DNA of 33,722 nucleotides from Deltaproteobacteria bacterium (GTDB lineage: Bacteria; Desulfobacterota; Desulfuromonadia; Geobacterales; Pseudopelobacteraceae). The notes beneath the pieces were generated by a model. That model was given only the letters and a program-made list of their open reading frames with translations. It did not search any database and had not been told where the DNA came from. The number at the start of each line of letters is the position of its first letter. Position 1 is the stretch's first letter. Of the stretch, positions 27,023 through 33,722 are shown piece after piece. The translations under genes and the position numbers were made by a program. The DNA lies in NCBI GenBank assembly GCA_021779135.1, contig JAJYBH010000022.1:1-33722 (forward strand). Direction: 5' to 3'.

Positions 27023-27057
27023 GGTGCGGGCGCGCAACAACCGCCCCGCCCCGCACC
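27023..27057 (+). repeat. Intercistronic GC hairpin after the binding-protein gene
   Basis: GGTGCGGG (27023-27030) pairs perfectly with CCCGCACC (27050-27057) across a 19-base loop, with alternative GC pairings. No T-run follows. It lies between the binding-protein stop (27010) and the permease start (27065). It probably protects the upstream message so that more binding protein than permease is made. Confidence 0.6.
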
Positions 27058-27064
27058 TGCCTCT

Positions 27065-27853
27065 ATGCACGAAAATCAATCCTCTCATAAAATGATCGAC
27101 GTCGGCGACGGAGCGGCCATCCCGCATAAAAACGACGCCGGGCTCTTTACCGCCTGGCGTATCGCCTTTTTTGGCTCAATCGTGCTCTGTCTCTTTCTGG
27201 CCTTTGGCCGGCCGGATCAGTACATGGCGATCTTCCTGTTCGTCCCGGATGGCATCCTGATTACCTTCAAGGTGACGGTGGGGGCCATCCTTCTGGCAAT
27301 CGTGTTCGGCTTGATTGCCGGGCTGGGCAGGATTTCTTCCAACCGCCTGATCAACGGCACCGCGTCGCTGTATGTCGAGATTATCCGGGGTGTGCCGCTG
27401 CTGGTCCAGCTCTTCTACATCTATTATGCCCTCGGCCGATTCGTCAAAATCCCCGATATGCTCAGCGCCATCATTGCCATGGCGTTCTGTTACGGCGCCT
27501 ACATGGCCGAGATCTTCCGGGCCGGCATCCAGTCCATCCCCAAGGGACAGATGGAGGCGGCGCTCTCCCTGGGCATGTCCCGCGGCCAGGCCATGCGGCA
27601 GGTCATTCTGCCCCAGGCCTTCAAGGTCGTGCTGCCGCCGATCGGCAACGAGTTCATCGCCCTCTTGAAGGATTCATCGCTGGTTTCGATCCTGGCGGTA
27701 GCCGACCTGTTGCGCCGCGGTCGCGAATATGCCTCGGAAACCTTCAACTATTTCGAGACCTATACGGTCATCGCCCTGATCTACCTGATCATGACGCTCT
27801 TCTTTTCCAAGCTGATCGGCATCATGGAGGAACGACTCAATGAAGGCCGCTAA
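27065..27853 (+). CDS. Polar amino-acid ABC transporter, permease
   Basis: This HisM/GlnP-type permease has about 262 residues from ATG 27065. That start is chosen because it follows the intercistronic hairpin; ATG 27017 lies inside the hairpin and ATG 27092 is also possible, and none has a good ribosome-binding site. A cytoplasmic N-terminus of about 30 residues precedes five or so membrane helices. The EAA loop that docks the ATPase ([22 protein letters not shown]) is clear, as is the family phrase [17 protein letters not shown]. It ends overlapping the ATPase gene by 14 bases. A single permease implies a homodimer. Confidence 0.9.
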   Translation: MHENQSSHKMIDVGDGAAIPHKNDAGLFTAWRIAFFGSIVLCLFLAFGRPDQYMAIFLFVPDGILITFKVTVGAILLAIVFGLIAGLGRISSNRLINGTASLYVEIIRGVPLLVQLFYIYYALGRFVKIPDMLSAIIAMAFCYGAYMAEIFRAGIQSIPKGQMEAALSLGMSRGQAMRQVILPQAFKVVLPPIGNEFIALLKDSSLVSILAVADLLRRGREYASETFNYFETYTVIALIYLIMTLFFSKLIGIMEERLNEGR

Positions 27854-28583
27854 GCGCCCCATGATCGAGGTAAGCGGGGTTTCCAAGTACTTTGGTTCCT
27901 TCCAGGCCCTGGGTGATATCTCCTTCGATGTCAGTGATGGCGAGAAGGTGGTCATCATCGGACCCAGCGGTTCCGGCAAGAGCACCATCCTGCGCTCCAT
28001 CAACGGTCTGGAGACCATCGACCGCGGCCGGATCACTGTCGGCGGCATGGATGTCAGTGATCCCAGAACCGATATCTGCAAGGTGCGCGAGGAGGTCGGG
28101 ATGGTCTTCCAATCATTCAACCTCTTCCCCCACAAGACCGTGCTGGAGAACCTGACCCTGGCCCAGGTCGTCGTCCGCAAGCGCGGCGCGCGAGAAGCTG
28201 AAGAGATCGCCATGGAGCTGCTGCGCAAGGTTAATATCGCCGAAAAGGCGGACGCCTACCCGGCCAAGCTCTCCGGTGGCCAGCAGCAGCGTGTCGCCAT
28301 CGCCCGTTCCCTGGCCATGAATCCCAAGGCGATCCTTTTCGACGAACCGACCTCGGCGCTGGATCCCGAGATGATCGGCGAGGTGCTGGATGTCATGAAG
28401 ACCCTGGCCCGCGAGGGCATGACCATGGTGGTCGTCACCCACGAAATGGGCTTTGCCCGTGAAGTCGCCGACCGGGTCATATTCATGGATCACGGAATGA
28501 TCGTCGAAGAAGGCACCCCCGAGCACTTTTTCACCAATCCGACCCACGAGCGGGCCAAACTCTTTCTGAGCCAGATACTGTAA
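27840..28583 (+). CDS. Polar amino-acid ABC transporter, ATPase
   Basis: ATG 27840 lies inside the end of the permease gene, with GGAGG nine bases upstream. The 247-residue protein has Walker [10 protein letters not shown] at 41-49, a Q-loop at Gln91, signature LSGGQQQR at 144-151, Walker B ILFDEP at 165-170 and the switch His in VVTHEMGFA. It is of the GlnQ/HisP class and powers uptake with the permease and binding protein above. It is the last of the three transporter genes; the porin-like gene follows after 65 bases. Confidence 0.95.
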   Translation: MKAAKRPMIEVSGVSKYFGSFQALGDISFDVSDGEKVVIIGPSGSGKSTILRSINGLETIDRGRITVGGMDVSDPRTDICKVREEVGMVFQSFNLFPHKTVLENLTLAQVVVRKRGAREAEEIAMELLRKVNIAEKADAYPAKLSGGQQQRVAIARSLAMNPKAILFDEPTSALDPEMIGEVLDVMKTLAREGMTMVVVTHEMGFAREVADRVIFMDHGMIVEEGTPEHFFTNPTHERAKLFLSQIL

Positions 28584-28648
28584 TGCTGTATTTTTCAGTT
28601 CCCTCTATCGGGAGCTAATTTAGCAGGCACACACAAGGAGGTAGTACA

Positions 28649-30082
28649 ATGAAAAGAAGCAGAGTTTTGGCAGCCGTCCTCACCCTGGGGATCGTTGCGG
28701 CGGCAACATCGGCCTTTGCACTGGAGAACGAGTTCCATGGCCTGTTCAGCGCCCGGTACATCAACTCCAACTTCAACGGCACAAACACCACGAGTTTCAG
28801 CGACGGTGCGAGATACGGCGGAGACGAACATTACATGCCCCAAGGCAAGCCCAAAGATGTTTTCTCGGCCAATTTCATCGAGCAGCGCGCCCGCCTGCAG
28901 TACATCGCCAAGGCCAGCGCCGACCTGAAACTGGTCACCCAGTTCGAGCTCGACTACACCTACTGGGGCAACAGCTCCTACGGCCTTAACGCAGCCCCTG
29001 CCGGTTTTTCCGCCGCCGGCCGTAACGGCGGAGGCGCCATCGGCGCAGATACAGTCAACTTGGAAACCAAACACATCTACCTGGATGCCAATGTTGCCAA
29101 GAACGTTAACATGAAGCTGGGCATGCAGCCCTATAACGACGCCTTCAAAGGTGTCCTTTTCGATGCCGACATGGCCGGTATCGCCTTTTCCAGCGGCTAC
29201 AATAAATTTATCCCCTCCATCGGCTACTTCCGTTTCAATGACACCGGTGTCCAGCAGGACAAGGTCCTGGGGCATCTGACCAACGACCTGTTCCTTCTGG
29301 ACGGCAAATATGAAGTCAGCAAAGGGCTGAAAGTTGGCGCTGCCTACTATCTCTTCAGAAACAACTCGTTTACGACCAATAGCAATCTTCTCAACGATAT
29401 TGCCAAGCAGGATGTCAAGATGTCTACGTTCGGCTTGAACGCCGAGTACACGACTGGACCGCTGACCCTTAACGGCTTTGGCGTCTTTCAGGTCGGTACA
29501 GCCAATCAGCGTGCAACTACCGCCTGGGCTCTCAACTCCGGCGCCAAGCTTAAGGTAGGTCCCGGTACCGCCCGTTGCGAATTCCTCTATGTTTCCGGCG
29601 ACAACAACATCGCCACCGGCCACAGCAACGCCTTCTATTCCGTATTTAACCATATCGGTCTTGCTGAACACGGCTACTATGACAACGAGATGGCCATCCT
29701 GGGTCGTGACAAGAACGCCTACACCACCGACAACTCGATCATTTCTACTGCCGGCAATGACGCCCAGGGCCAGATTGGCGGCTACATCGGTTATGACCTG
29801 CCGATCAACGCCAAGCTGACCACCGCCTTCAATGCCGGTTTTGCCGCCGTTGCCAAGGAAAACGCCAACAAACCCACTAACAACAAAACCGGAATGAAAA
29901 ACGGCAGCAACTACCTGGGCACCGAAATCAATGCCGAAGCCACCTATCAACTGCTGGAAGGCCTGAGCGTCGGCACCCGTGTGGCTTACGTCATTTTGGG
30001 CGACTACTACAAGGATGTCGCTCTCAACGGCACCCCCGTTAACCCCTACGACGCCAAGCTGATTTTCAAATACGTATTCTAG
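28649..30082 (+). CDS. Outer-membrane porin-like beta-barrel protein
   Basis: AAGGAGG lies before ATG 28649. The 477-residue product has a signal peptide (VLAAVLTLGIVAAATSAFA) and a mature part made of alternating strands rich in Tyr, Phe, Asn and Gly. It ends LIFKYVF, with the terminal Phe typical of outer-membrane barrels. I find no named domain, but the layout (LENEFHGLFSARYINSNF near the start, QLEFELDYTYWG-like strands) fits the porins often found in Geobacter. It may form a channel for the amino acids handled by the adjacent ABC system. It could be co-transcribed with the upstream operon or have its own promoter, which I do not see. Confidence 0.82.
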   Translation: MKRSRVLAAVLTLGIVAAATSAFALENEFHGLFSARYINSNFNGTNTTSFSDGARYGGDEHYMPQGKPKDVFSANFIEQRARLQYIAKASADLKLVTQFELDYTYWGNSSYGLNAAPAGFSAAGRNGGGAIGADTVNLETKHIYLDANVAKNVNMKLGMQPYNDAFKGVLFDADMAGIAFSSGYNKFIPSIGYFRFNDTGVQQDKVLGHLTNDLFLLDGKYEVSKGLKVGAAYYLFRNNSFTTNSNLLNDIAKQDVKMSTFGLNAEYTTGPLTLNGFGVFQVGTANQRATTAWALNSGAKLKVGPGTARCEFLYVSGDNNIATGHSNAFYSVFNHIGLAEHGYYDNEMAILGRDKNAYTTDNSIISTAGNDAQGQIGGYIGYDLPINAKLTTAFNAGFAAVAKENANKPTNNKTGMKNGSNYLGTEINAEATYQLLEGLSVGTRVAYVILGDYYKDVALNGTPVNPYDAKLIFKYVF

Positions 30083-30096
30083 AAATCTGATCTGCC

Positions 30097-30117
30097 GAGG
30101 CGCGTTGACTGCGCCTC
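30097..30117. repeat. Hairpin between the porin and the small secreted protein
   Basis: GAGGCGC (30097-30103) pairs with GCGCCTC (30111-30117) around a seven-base loop, with three further outer pairs after one mismatch. No T-run follows, so it is more likely an mRNA end-protecting or processing structure than a terminator. Confidence 0.5.
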
Positions 30118-30168
30118 AGCAATCTTCGGCTGAACCATTGACACCATCAATACAAAGGAGCATATACC

Positions 30169-30450
30169 ATGAAAAAAGTACTGATCGCCCTGCTGACCGC
30201 CGTTGCACTTTCCGCCACTTCCATGGCTTTTGCCGCGGACGCACCCAAGACCTCTGCAAAAGATGAGTGCCTGCTGGCCGCCAAGAATTGCAAGGACCAG
30301 GTAGACAGCATCCAGCAGAAAATCAAGAGAATCAACACCGAGATCAAGAAGGGCAAGAAGGTCTATTCCGCGGAAGAGCTGAAGAAACTGCAGCAGAAAC
30401 TCAAAGAGGCCGATGACATCCTGAACAATCTGGAAAAACCTGGTCACTAG
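30169..30450 (+). CDS. Small secreted coiled-coil protein, 93 residues
   Basis: AAAGGAG lies before ATG 30169. A signal peptide (VLIALLTAVALSATSMAFA) is followed by a mature part of about 70 residues that is highly charged and helical. It has two cysteines (in DECLLAAKNCKDQ) that could form a disulfide, and a lysine-rich coiled-coil stretch (KIKRINTEIKKGKK, LKKLQQKLKEADD). It sits between the porin and the binding lipoprotein on the same strand and is likely periplasmic. I do not recognise a family; related small periplasmic proteins may occur in other Geobacter, but that is untested here. Confidence 0.78.
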   Translation: MKKVLIALLTAVALSATSMAFAADAPKTSAKDECLLAAKNCKDQVDSIQQKIKRINTEIKKGKKVYSAEELKKLQQKLKEADDILNNLEKPGH

Positions 30451-30480
30451 ACCGCAAATTTTCTCCAAAGGAGGAACACA

Positions 30481-31668
30481 ATGAACTTCAAAAAGACTGC
30501 TGCACTGCTGTTGGCCGGGACATTGGCCCTGTCGGTAACCGCCGGATGCAAGAAGAAGGAAGAATCCGCCACCGCCGAGGCACCCAAGGCTGCCGGTGAC
30601 ACCGTCAAGATCGGCTTCATGGGCGCCCTGACCGGTGACGTGGCCATGTTCGGCAAGCCGACCCTGGAAGGCATGAAGATGGCTGCCGATGAGATCAACG
30701 CCGCCGGCGGCATCAATGGCAAGAAGATCGAGATCGTCGAAGCGGACAACCGCGGCGACAAGCAGGAAGGCGCCTCCGTGGCCCAGAAGCTGATCAGCCG
30801 CGACAACGTCGTCGCCATCCTGGGCGACCCGACCACCGGCATCTCCAAGGTGGTTGCCCCGATCTGCCAGAAAGCGGGCGTGGTGCTGCTCTCCGCCGGC
30901 GCTACCGGCCCCGGCCTGGTTGAGATCGGCGATTACATCTTCCGCGACACCCTGCTCGACAGCGTGGCTATTCCGGCTGTGATCGATTACTTCGCCAAAG
31001 ATCTCAAATACAAGAGAGTGGCCGTGATCACCTCCGACAACAACGACTACAGCGTCGGTCTTTCCCAGACCTTCCGTGACGCCGCCAAAGACAAGGGCAT
31101 CGAGATCGTGGCCGACGAGAAGGTCAAGGACGGCGACAAGGATTTCAGCGCCCAGATCACCAACATCAAGGCCAAGAAACCGGATGTCATCTTCTACTCC
31201 GGCTACTACACCGAAGGTGCCCTGATCATGAAGGAAGCCCGCAAACAGGGCCTCAAAGCCAATATGTTCGGTGGCGATGGTCTCTTCTCGCCCGAGTTCA
31301 TCAAGCTGGGCGGCGATGCCGTCGAAGGCTCCATGTCGGCGCTGGGCTTCTCGCCCGAGCAGGCCACTCCCGAGACCGCCAAGTTTATCGCAGCCTTTCA
31401 GAAGAAGTTCAATGGCGCTCTGCCCGGTCTCTTCGATGCACAGGGTTATGATGGCATGATGATGCTGGCTGATGCCATGAAACGCGCCAACAGCACCGAT
31501 CCCAAGGTCTTCAAGGATGCCCTGGCCAAGACCAAGGACTTCAAGGGTGTTTCCGGCACGATCACTATCCGTGCCAACCGCGAGCCGATCAAGTCTCCAC
31601 TGGCGCTGCTGGTGGTAAAAGGCGGCAAGTTCGTGCTCAAGGCAAAGGTACCGGTCAAGATGGACTAA
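30481..31668 (+). CDS. Branched-chain amino-acid-type binding lipoprotein (LivJ-like)
   Basis: AAAGGAGG precedes ATG 30481. The signal peptide ends in a lipobox (SVTAGC, Cys23), so the 395-residue product is lipid-anchored. It has the type I periplasmic-binding fold of the LivJ/LivK group: KIGFMGALTGDVAMFGKPTLEGMKMAADEINAAGGINGKKI in three stretches at the start, then domains around VAILGDPTTG and FYSGYYTEGALIMKEA. It should bind leucine, isoleucine, valine or a related ligand. No LivHMGF genes follow; a terminator comes directly after, so it either works with permeases encoded elsewhere or serves as a sensor. Confidence 0.93.
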   Translation: MNFKKTAALLLAGTLALSVTAGCKKKEESATAEAPKAAGDTVKIGFMGALTGDVAMFGKPTLEGMKMAADEINAAGGINGKKIEIVEADNRGDKQEGASVAQKLISRDNVVAILGDPTTGISKVVAPICQKAGVVLLSAGATGPGLVEIGDYIFRDTLLDSVAIPAVIDYFAKDLKYKRVAVITSDNNDYSVGLSQTFRDAAKDKGIEIVADEKVKDGDKDFSAQITNIKAKKPDVIFYSGYYTEGALIMKEARKQGLKANMFGGDGLFSPEFIKLGGDAVEGSMSALGFSPEQATPETAKFIAAFQKKFNGALPGLFDAQGYDGMMMLADAMKRANSTDPKVFKDALAKTKDFKGVSGTITIRANREPIKSPLALLVVKGGKFVLKAKVPVKMD

Positions 31669-31696
31669 GCTGCACCACTGAGCTTTTTATAAACCA

Positions 31697-31735
31697 AAAC
31701 GCCGTGCGACCTTTTCTGGTTGCACGGCGTTTTTT
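31697..31735. terminator. Rho-independent terminator after the LivJ-like gene
   Basis: ACGCCGTGCGACC pairs with GGTTGCACGGCGT (13 pairs, one G-U) around a TTTTCT loop, followed by a T-run on the plus strand. Four T residues follow the hairpin on the minus strand. It ends the plus-strand operon and may also serve the converging gene at 31787. Confidence 0.92.
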
Positions 31736-31786
31736 GCTTCATTCCGGTCGCTTGGGCCATGATTTCACCAAGGTTACACCATCCCT

Positions 31787-32593
31787 TTAGAACAATGGGT
31801 GTTCAAACGACAGATAGGCAAGCCCACCATATTCTCCTTTAGACGGCCCGACTCCGATCGGCATGGATACACCCGGTACAACTTGAAGACCGGATTTAAA
31901 GTTGATGGCAAAACGAACGCCGGGGTTGATAAAAAACGTGTTAGCCTGCTGCCTGCTGCCATCCGGCTGAACAGACTCACCCGATGTACCGGCAGCCTCC
32001 AGCATCAGGTTGAAATTTTCTGTAACCAGATAAATGAGACTGGCGCCATAATTAAAAGCAGTGGTATCAGCTTTTGCTCCACCTGGTTCCCTGCTGTTTG
32101 GTGTGTATGTAGCGCCGAGATTCCAGTGGGTAACAAACTTCTCGGTCAACTCCACACTCAGAGGGATATTGGCCTGGAGGCCGACAGAATCCGTACCGTG
32201 CCCTTTTCTGTAATCACCGGTTGGCAGAATGACTGAAAATCGTGGTGATAACGCAATATGGTCCTTTAACACAGCCTGATAGCGATAATTGAGAGCAATA
32301 TCACCAATCCCGCTTGAGTTTGTGGGGTCAGTCATGTGAATCACCGGTATGGTGTAAGAGAGTTGGTGGGTCTCATTCGGTACCGGCCATTCCTGAGTAA
32401 AGGTATAGATCCAATCCTTGGACTTTTTCAGATACATGAAGGTCTGGATATGCTGTATAACCCCTGCTTCCTGATTGTAAGCCTCCTCAATCAGGAATGA
32501 ATTGTCCTGGATTTTTTTTGGTTCTTCAGCCATGGCCTGCAAAGGCACAATAGAAATCAGAGCCAGTGCTAATACAATCTTTTTACCCCACAT
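31787..32593 (-). CDS. Outer-membrane barrel protein of the phenol MetA-degradation type
   Basis: GGAGG lies five bases before ATG 32593. A signal peptide (VLALALISIVPLQAMA) is followed by a mature part of beta strands ending FEHPLF, a C-terminal Phe as in outer-membrane proteins. Phrases such as FTQEWPVPNETHQLSYTIP, GIGDIALNYRYQ and FSVILPTGDYRKG match the transporter-like barrel family often called MetA-pathway phenol degradation-like (PF13557 type). Members are barrels of uncertain substrate, and the name does not prove a role in phenol metabolism. It converges on the LivJ-like gene and follows the decayed desaturase on the same strand. Confidence 0.82.
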   Translation of the reverse strand: MWGKKIVLALALISIVPLQAMAEEPKKIQDNSFLIEEAYNQEAGVIQHIQTFMYLKKSKDWIYTFTQEWPVPNETHQLSYTIPVIHMTDPTNSSGIGDIALNYRYQAVLKDHIALSPRFSVILPTGDYRKGHGTDSVGLQANIPLSVELTEKFVTHWNLGATYTPNSREPGGAKADTTAFNYGASLIYLVTENFNLMLEAAGTSGESVQPDGSRQQANTFFINPGVRFAINFKSGLQVVPGVSMPIGVGPSKGEYGGLAYLSFEHPLF

Positions 32594-32653
32594 AACAACC
32601 TCCAGATGAATTTGATAATCGTTTTCAATAAATAACAGATCAAATGGATGGTG

Positions 32654-33151
32654 TCAAGATAAACAAAATGTTGTCATAGTCATGCTACGTATAACCGAAT
32701 GGTGAACCCGATGCATGCCCGGAGTTACTACAAAAAGTCGCAAGCAGCGGTCCACTGCTTCGGGAATCCGGATGTTGCCGTGGTTGAACCGGGAAGTAGC
32801 ATTCAGCACCGCCGCAAAGACAACTACCGCCATGACTGGCGGCCCAATCAGGGCTACTGCCGCCAATTAGATCCCGACGGATATAACTATTTCGATAGGA
32901 TGGAAACGATTGCCTGTAGTGACGTAGATATCAAGGTCGGTGTGATGCATCCGGTGGAGGCGCCAGAGAATCGGCAGAAAATGGAAGAGCACATGCTGGA
33001 GATAAATGACAAAGTCGAGGACCACGACAGCCAGGGCATCCTTGATCCAGCTTGGCAGGTTGACGACATTCAAGACGCCCCACCTGCGTTCTTGAGCGAG
33101 CAGTGACAAGCCAAGAACCCGAAGCGCCTCCCTCGGATCCGCATAGGTCAT
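32654..33151 (-). pseudogene. Decayed sterol desaturase / fatty acid hydroxylase gene
   Basis: Minus-strand translation gives family-like sequence with the diiron histidine motifs HRMHHTD (N-terminal half), RFHPIE, FNHGN and HRVHHS. Three lesions are visible. An in-frame TAA at 32869-32867 separates SVGI from LAAVALIGPP. The frame diverges after HHSVIR at 32687, so the usual conserved C-terminus is gone. The 5' part begins near 33110 in mid-family, so the first membrane helices are also missing. Family members are about 270 residues and modify lipids at the membrane. I infer a non-functional remnant; a single sequencing error would not explain all three losses. Confidence 0.8.
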
Positions 33152-33159
33152 GGCGGGTC

Positions 33160-33489
33160 TCAGTGGGTCCAGTCGATGATCTTTGTATCGGTCCCGAGCC
33201 TTTTCTCGACCGCCCCTTTGATGGCCGCGAAGTGCGGGCAGGGATAACCGATGGGGTTGCCGTTCCTCATGCAGGAGGCGAACACGATCGCCTCTGCACC
33301 ACGGTCGACCATCATCCTGGCCCTGGTGACGGCCTTCTTGCCGGAGCAGCCGCCACAGGAGAGAAAGCCGATGATCTCCACCGGACCGGTCTCCTCGAAG
33401 CCCAAAGTCCCTTCCCTGGCAACCTTGAAGTCGGTGCTGCCGGGGCACATATCCTCGGTCAGCTGGCAACGGATGATACCTACCTTCAT
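33160..33489 (-). CDS. CGGC-domain protein
   Basis: I start at ATG 33489, where AGGAG lies seven bases upstream; an in-frame ATG at 33522 lacks a site. The 109-residue protein begins MKVGIIRCQLTEDMCPGSTDF and contains the LSCGGCSGKKAV motif that names the CGGC family, followed by FASCMRNG and GYPCPH. Six cysteines suggest metal or thiol chemistry; the function of the family is not established. It lies directly upstream of the desaturase remnant and 54 bases after the methyltransferase on the same strand. Confidence 0.85.
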   Translation of the reverse strand: MKVGIIRCQLTEDMCPGSTDFKVAREGTLGFEETGPVEIIGFLSCGGCSGKKAVTRARMMVDRGAEAIVFASCMRNGNPIGYPCPHFAAIKGAVEKRLGTDTKIIDWTH

Positions 33490-33543
33490 GTGTGGCTCCT
33501 GTTCGCTGTGTTGTGTGGTCATAGTGGTTCCCCAAGGGGCTGA

Positions 33544-33722
33544 TCAGTCAATGGGTTTCCTGAAGAGCAAGCCGTAGTGGTACGGCGGCAGGTCGTAGCG
33601 GCTTTGCTCGTTGAAACGGAAACCGGCTTCTCTTCCCCATTCGATGCACTGTTCCGGCCTGGGACGTATCTCCATGGCCGGCCCGCGCGGCGTTGTGGAG
33701 TCGTAATTCCAGTGGATGACGG
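33544..33722 (-). CDS. Probable SAM-dependent methyltransferase, C-terminal part (right edge)
   Basis: The minus strand is open from the right edge to a TGA at 33546-33544, giving the last 58 residues of a protein whose start lies outside. The sequence has WNYDSTTPRGPAMEIRPRP, an AGF segment and a final DLPPYHYGLLFRKP. This is the typical ending of class I methyltransferases of the UbiE/Methyltransf_11 type, where a GPxxxxR phrase and a HYG strand close the fold. The catalytic SAM site is not in the window, so the call is inferred. Confidence 0.6.
   Translation of the reverse strand, partial: VIHWNYDSTTPRGPAMEIRPRPEQCIEWGREAGFRFNEQSRYDLPPYHYGLLFRKPID

Noticed and set aside
28595-28620. Possible hairpin terminator after the ABC ATPase gene
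   Set aside because: The stem is only about six pairs with a wobble and no T-run follows.
28595-29950. 451-codon open frame on the minus strand
   Set aside because: It is the antisense of the porin-like gene; the Gly/Val-rich translation has no domain, and the plus-strand product has a clear signal peptide and barrel ending.

Overview
The window looks like chromosome from a Geobacteraceae-type deltaproteobacterium (Geobacter / Trichlorobacter / Pelobacter propionicus neighbourhood). The evidence is three kinds of inner-membrane multihaem quinol-oxidising machinery within about 9 kb, a sigma-54 two-component system, several small iron-sulfur and rubredoxin-type redox proteins, and a compact, moderately GC-rich gene layout with strong GGAGG ribosome-binding sites. 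I saw no tRNA, rRNA, CRISPR array, insertion sequence or phage gene. The assignment rests on protein families I recognise, not on a database search.

Left part (1-6240): the edge cuts an outer-membrane barrel protein with a lipoprotein-like signal. Divergent from it is a histidine kinase / NtrC-type response-regulator pair. Then come threonine ammonia-lyase, thioredoxin reductase and a 54-residue acidic protein, closed by a strong two-way terminator.

Electron-transfer part (6260-14765): a seven-haem NapC/NirT-type protein resembling ImcH lies on the minus strand. On the plus strand is a three-gene tetrahaem cytochrome / four-cluster Fe-S protein / NrfD module, resembling Cbc4-type complexes, followed by a large DUF2339-like membrane protein. 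A nine-haem c-type plus b-type fusion resembling CbcL follows on the minus strand. ImcH and CbcL are known in G. sulfurreducens as the inner-membrane branches used for high- and low-potential extracellular acceptors, so the locus gathers alternative exits from the menaquinol pool. Such grouping is the most system-like feature of the window.

Middle part (15025-25133): class V aminotransferase, zinc ribbon, a ferredoxin-rubredoxin operon with two hairpins between its genes, a metallo-beta-lactamase-fold hydrolase, coaBC, a secreted zinc phospholipase C-like protein, a family 4 uracil-DNA glycosylase, an NlpC/P60 peptidase paired with an unrecognised helical-repeat protein, and a small CheR-MCP-CheW set without CheA.

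Right part (25157-33722): an EamA exporter; a polar amino-acid ABC transporter (binding protein, permease, ATPase) behind a good promoter; a porin-like barrel; a small secreted protein and a branched-chain-amino-acid-type binding lipoprotein without its permeases; a MetA-type outer-membrane protein; a decayed sterol desaturase/fatty acid hydroxylase gene; a CGGC-domain protein; and the C-terminal end of a probable methyltransferase cut by the right edge. The two edge genes and several genes under 60 codons were found by direct translation of the sequence.
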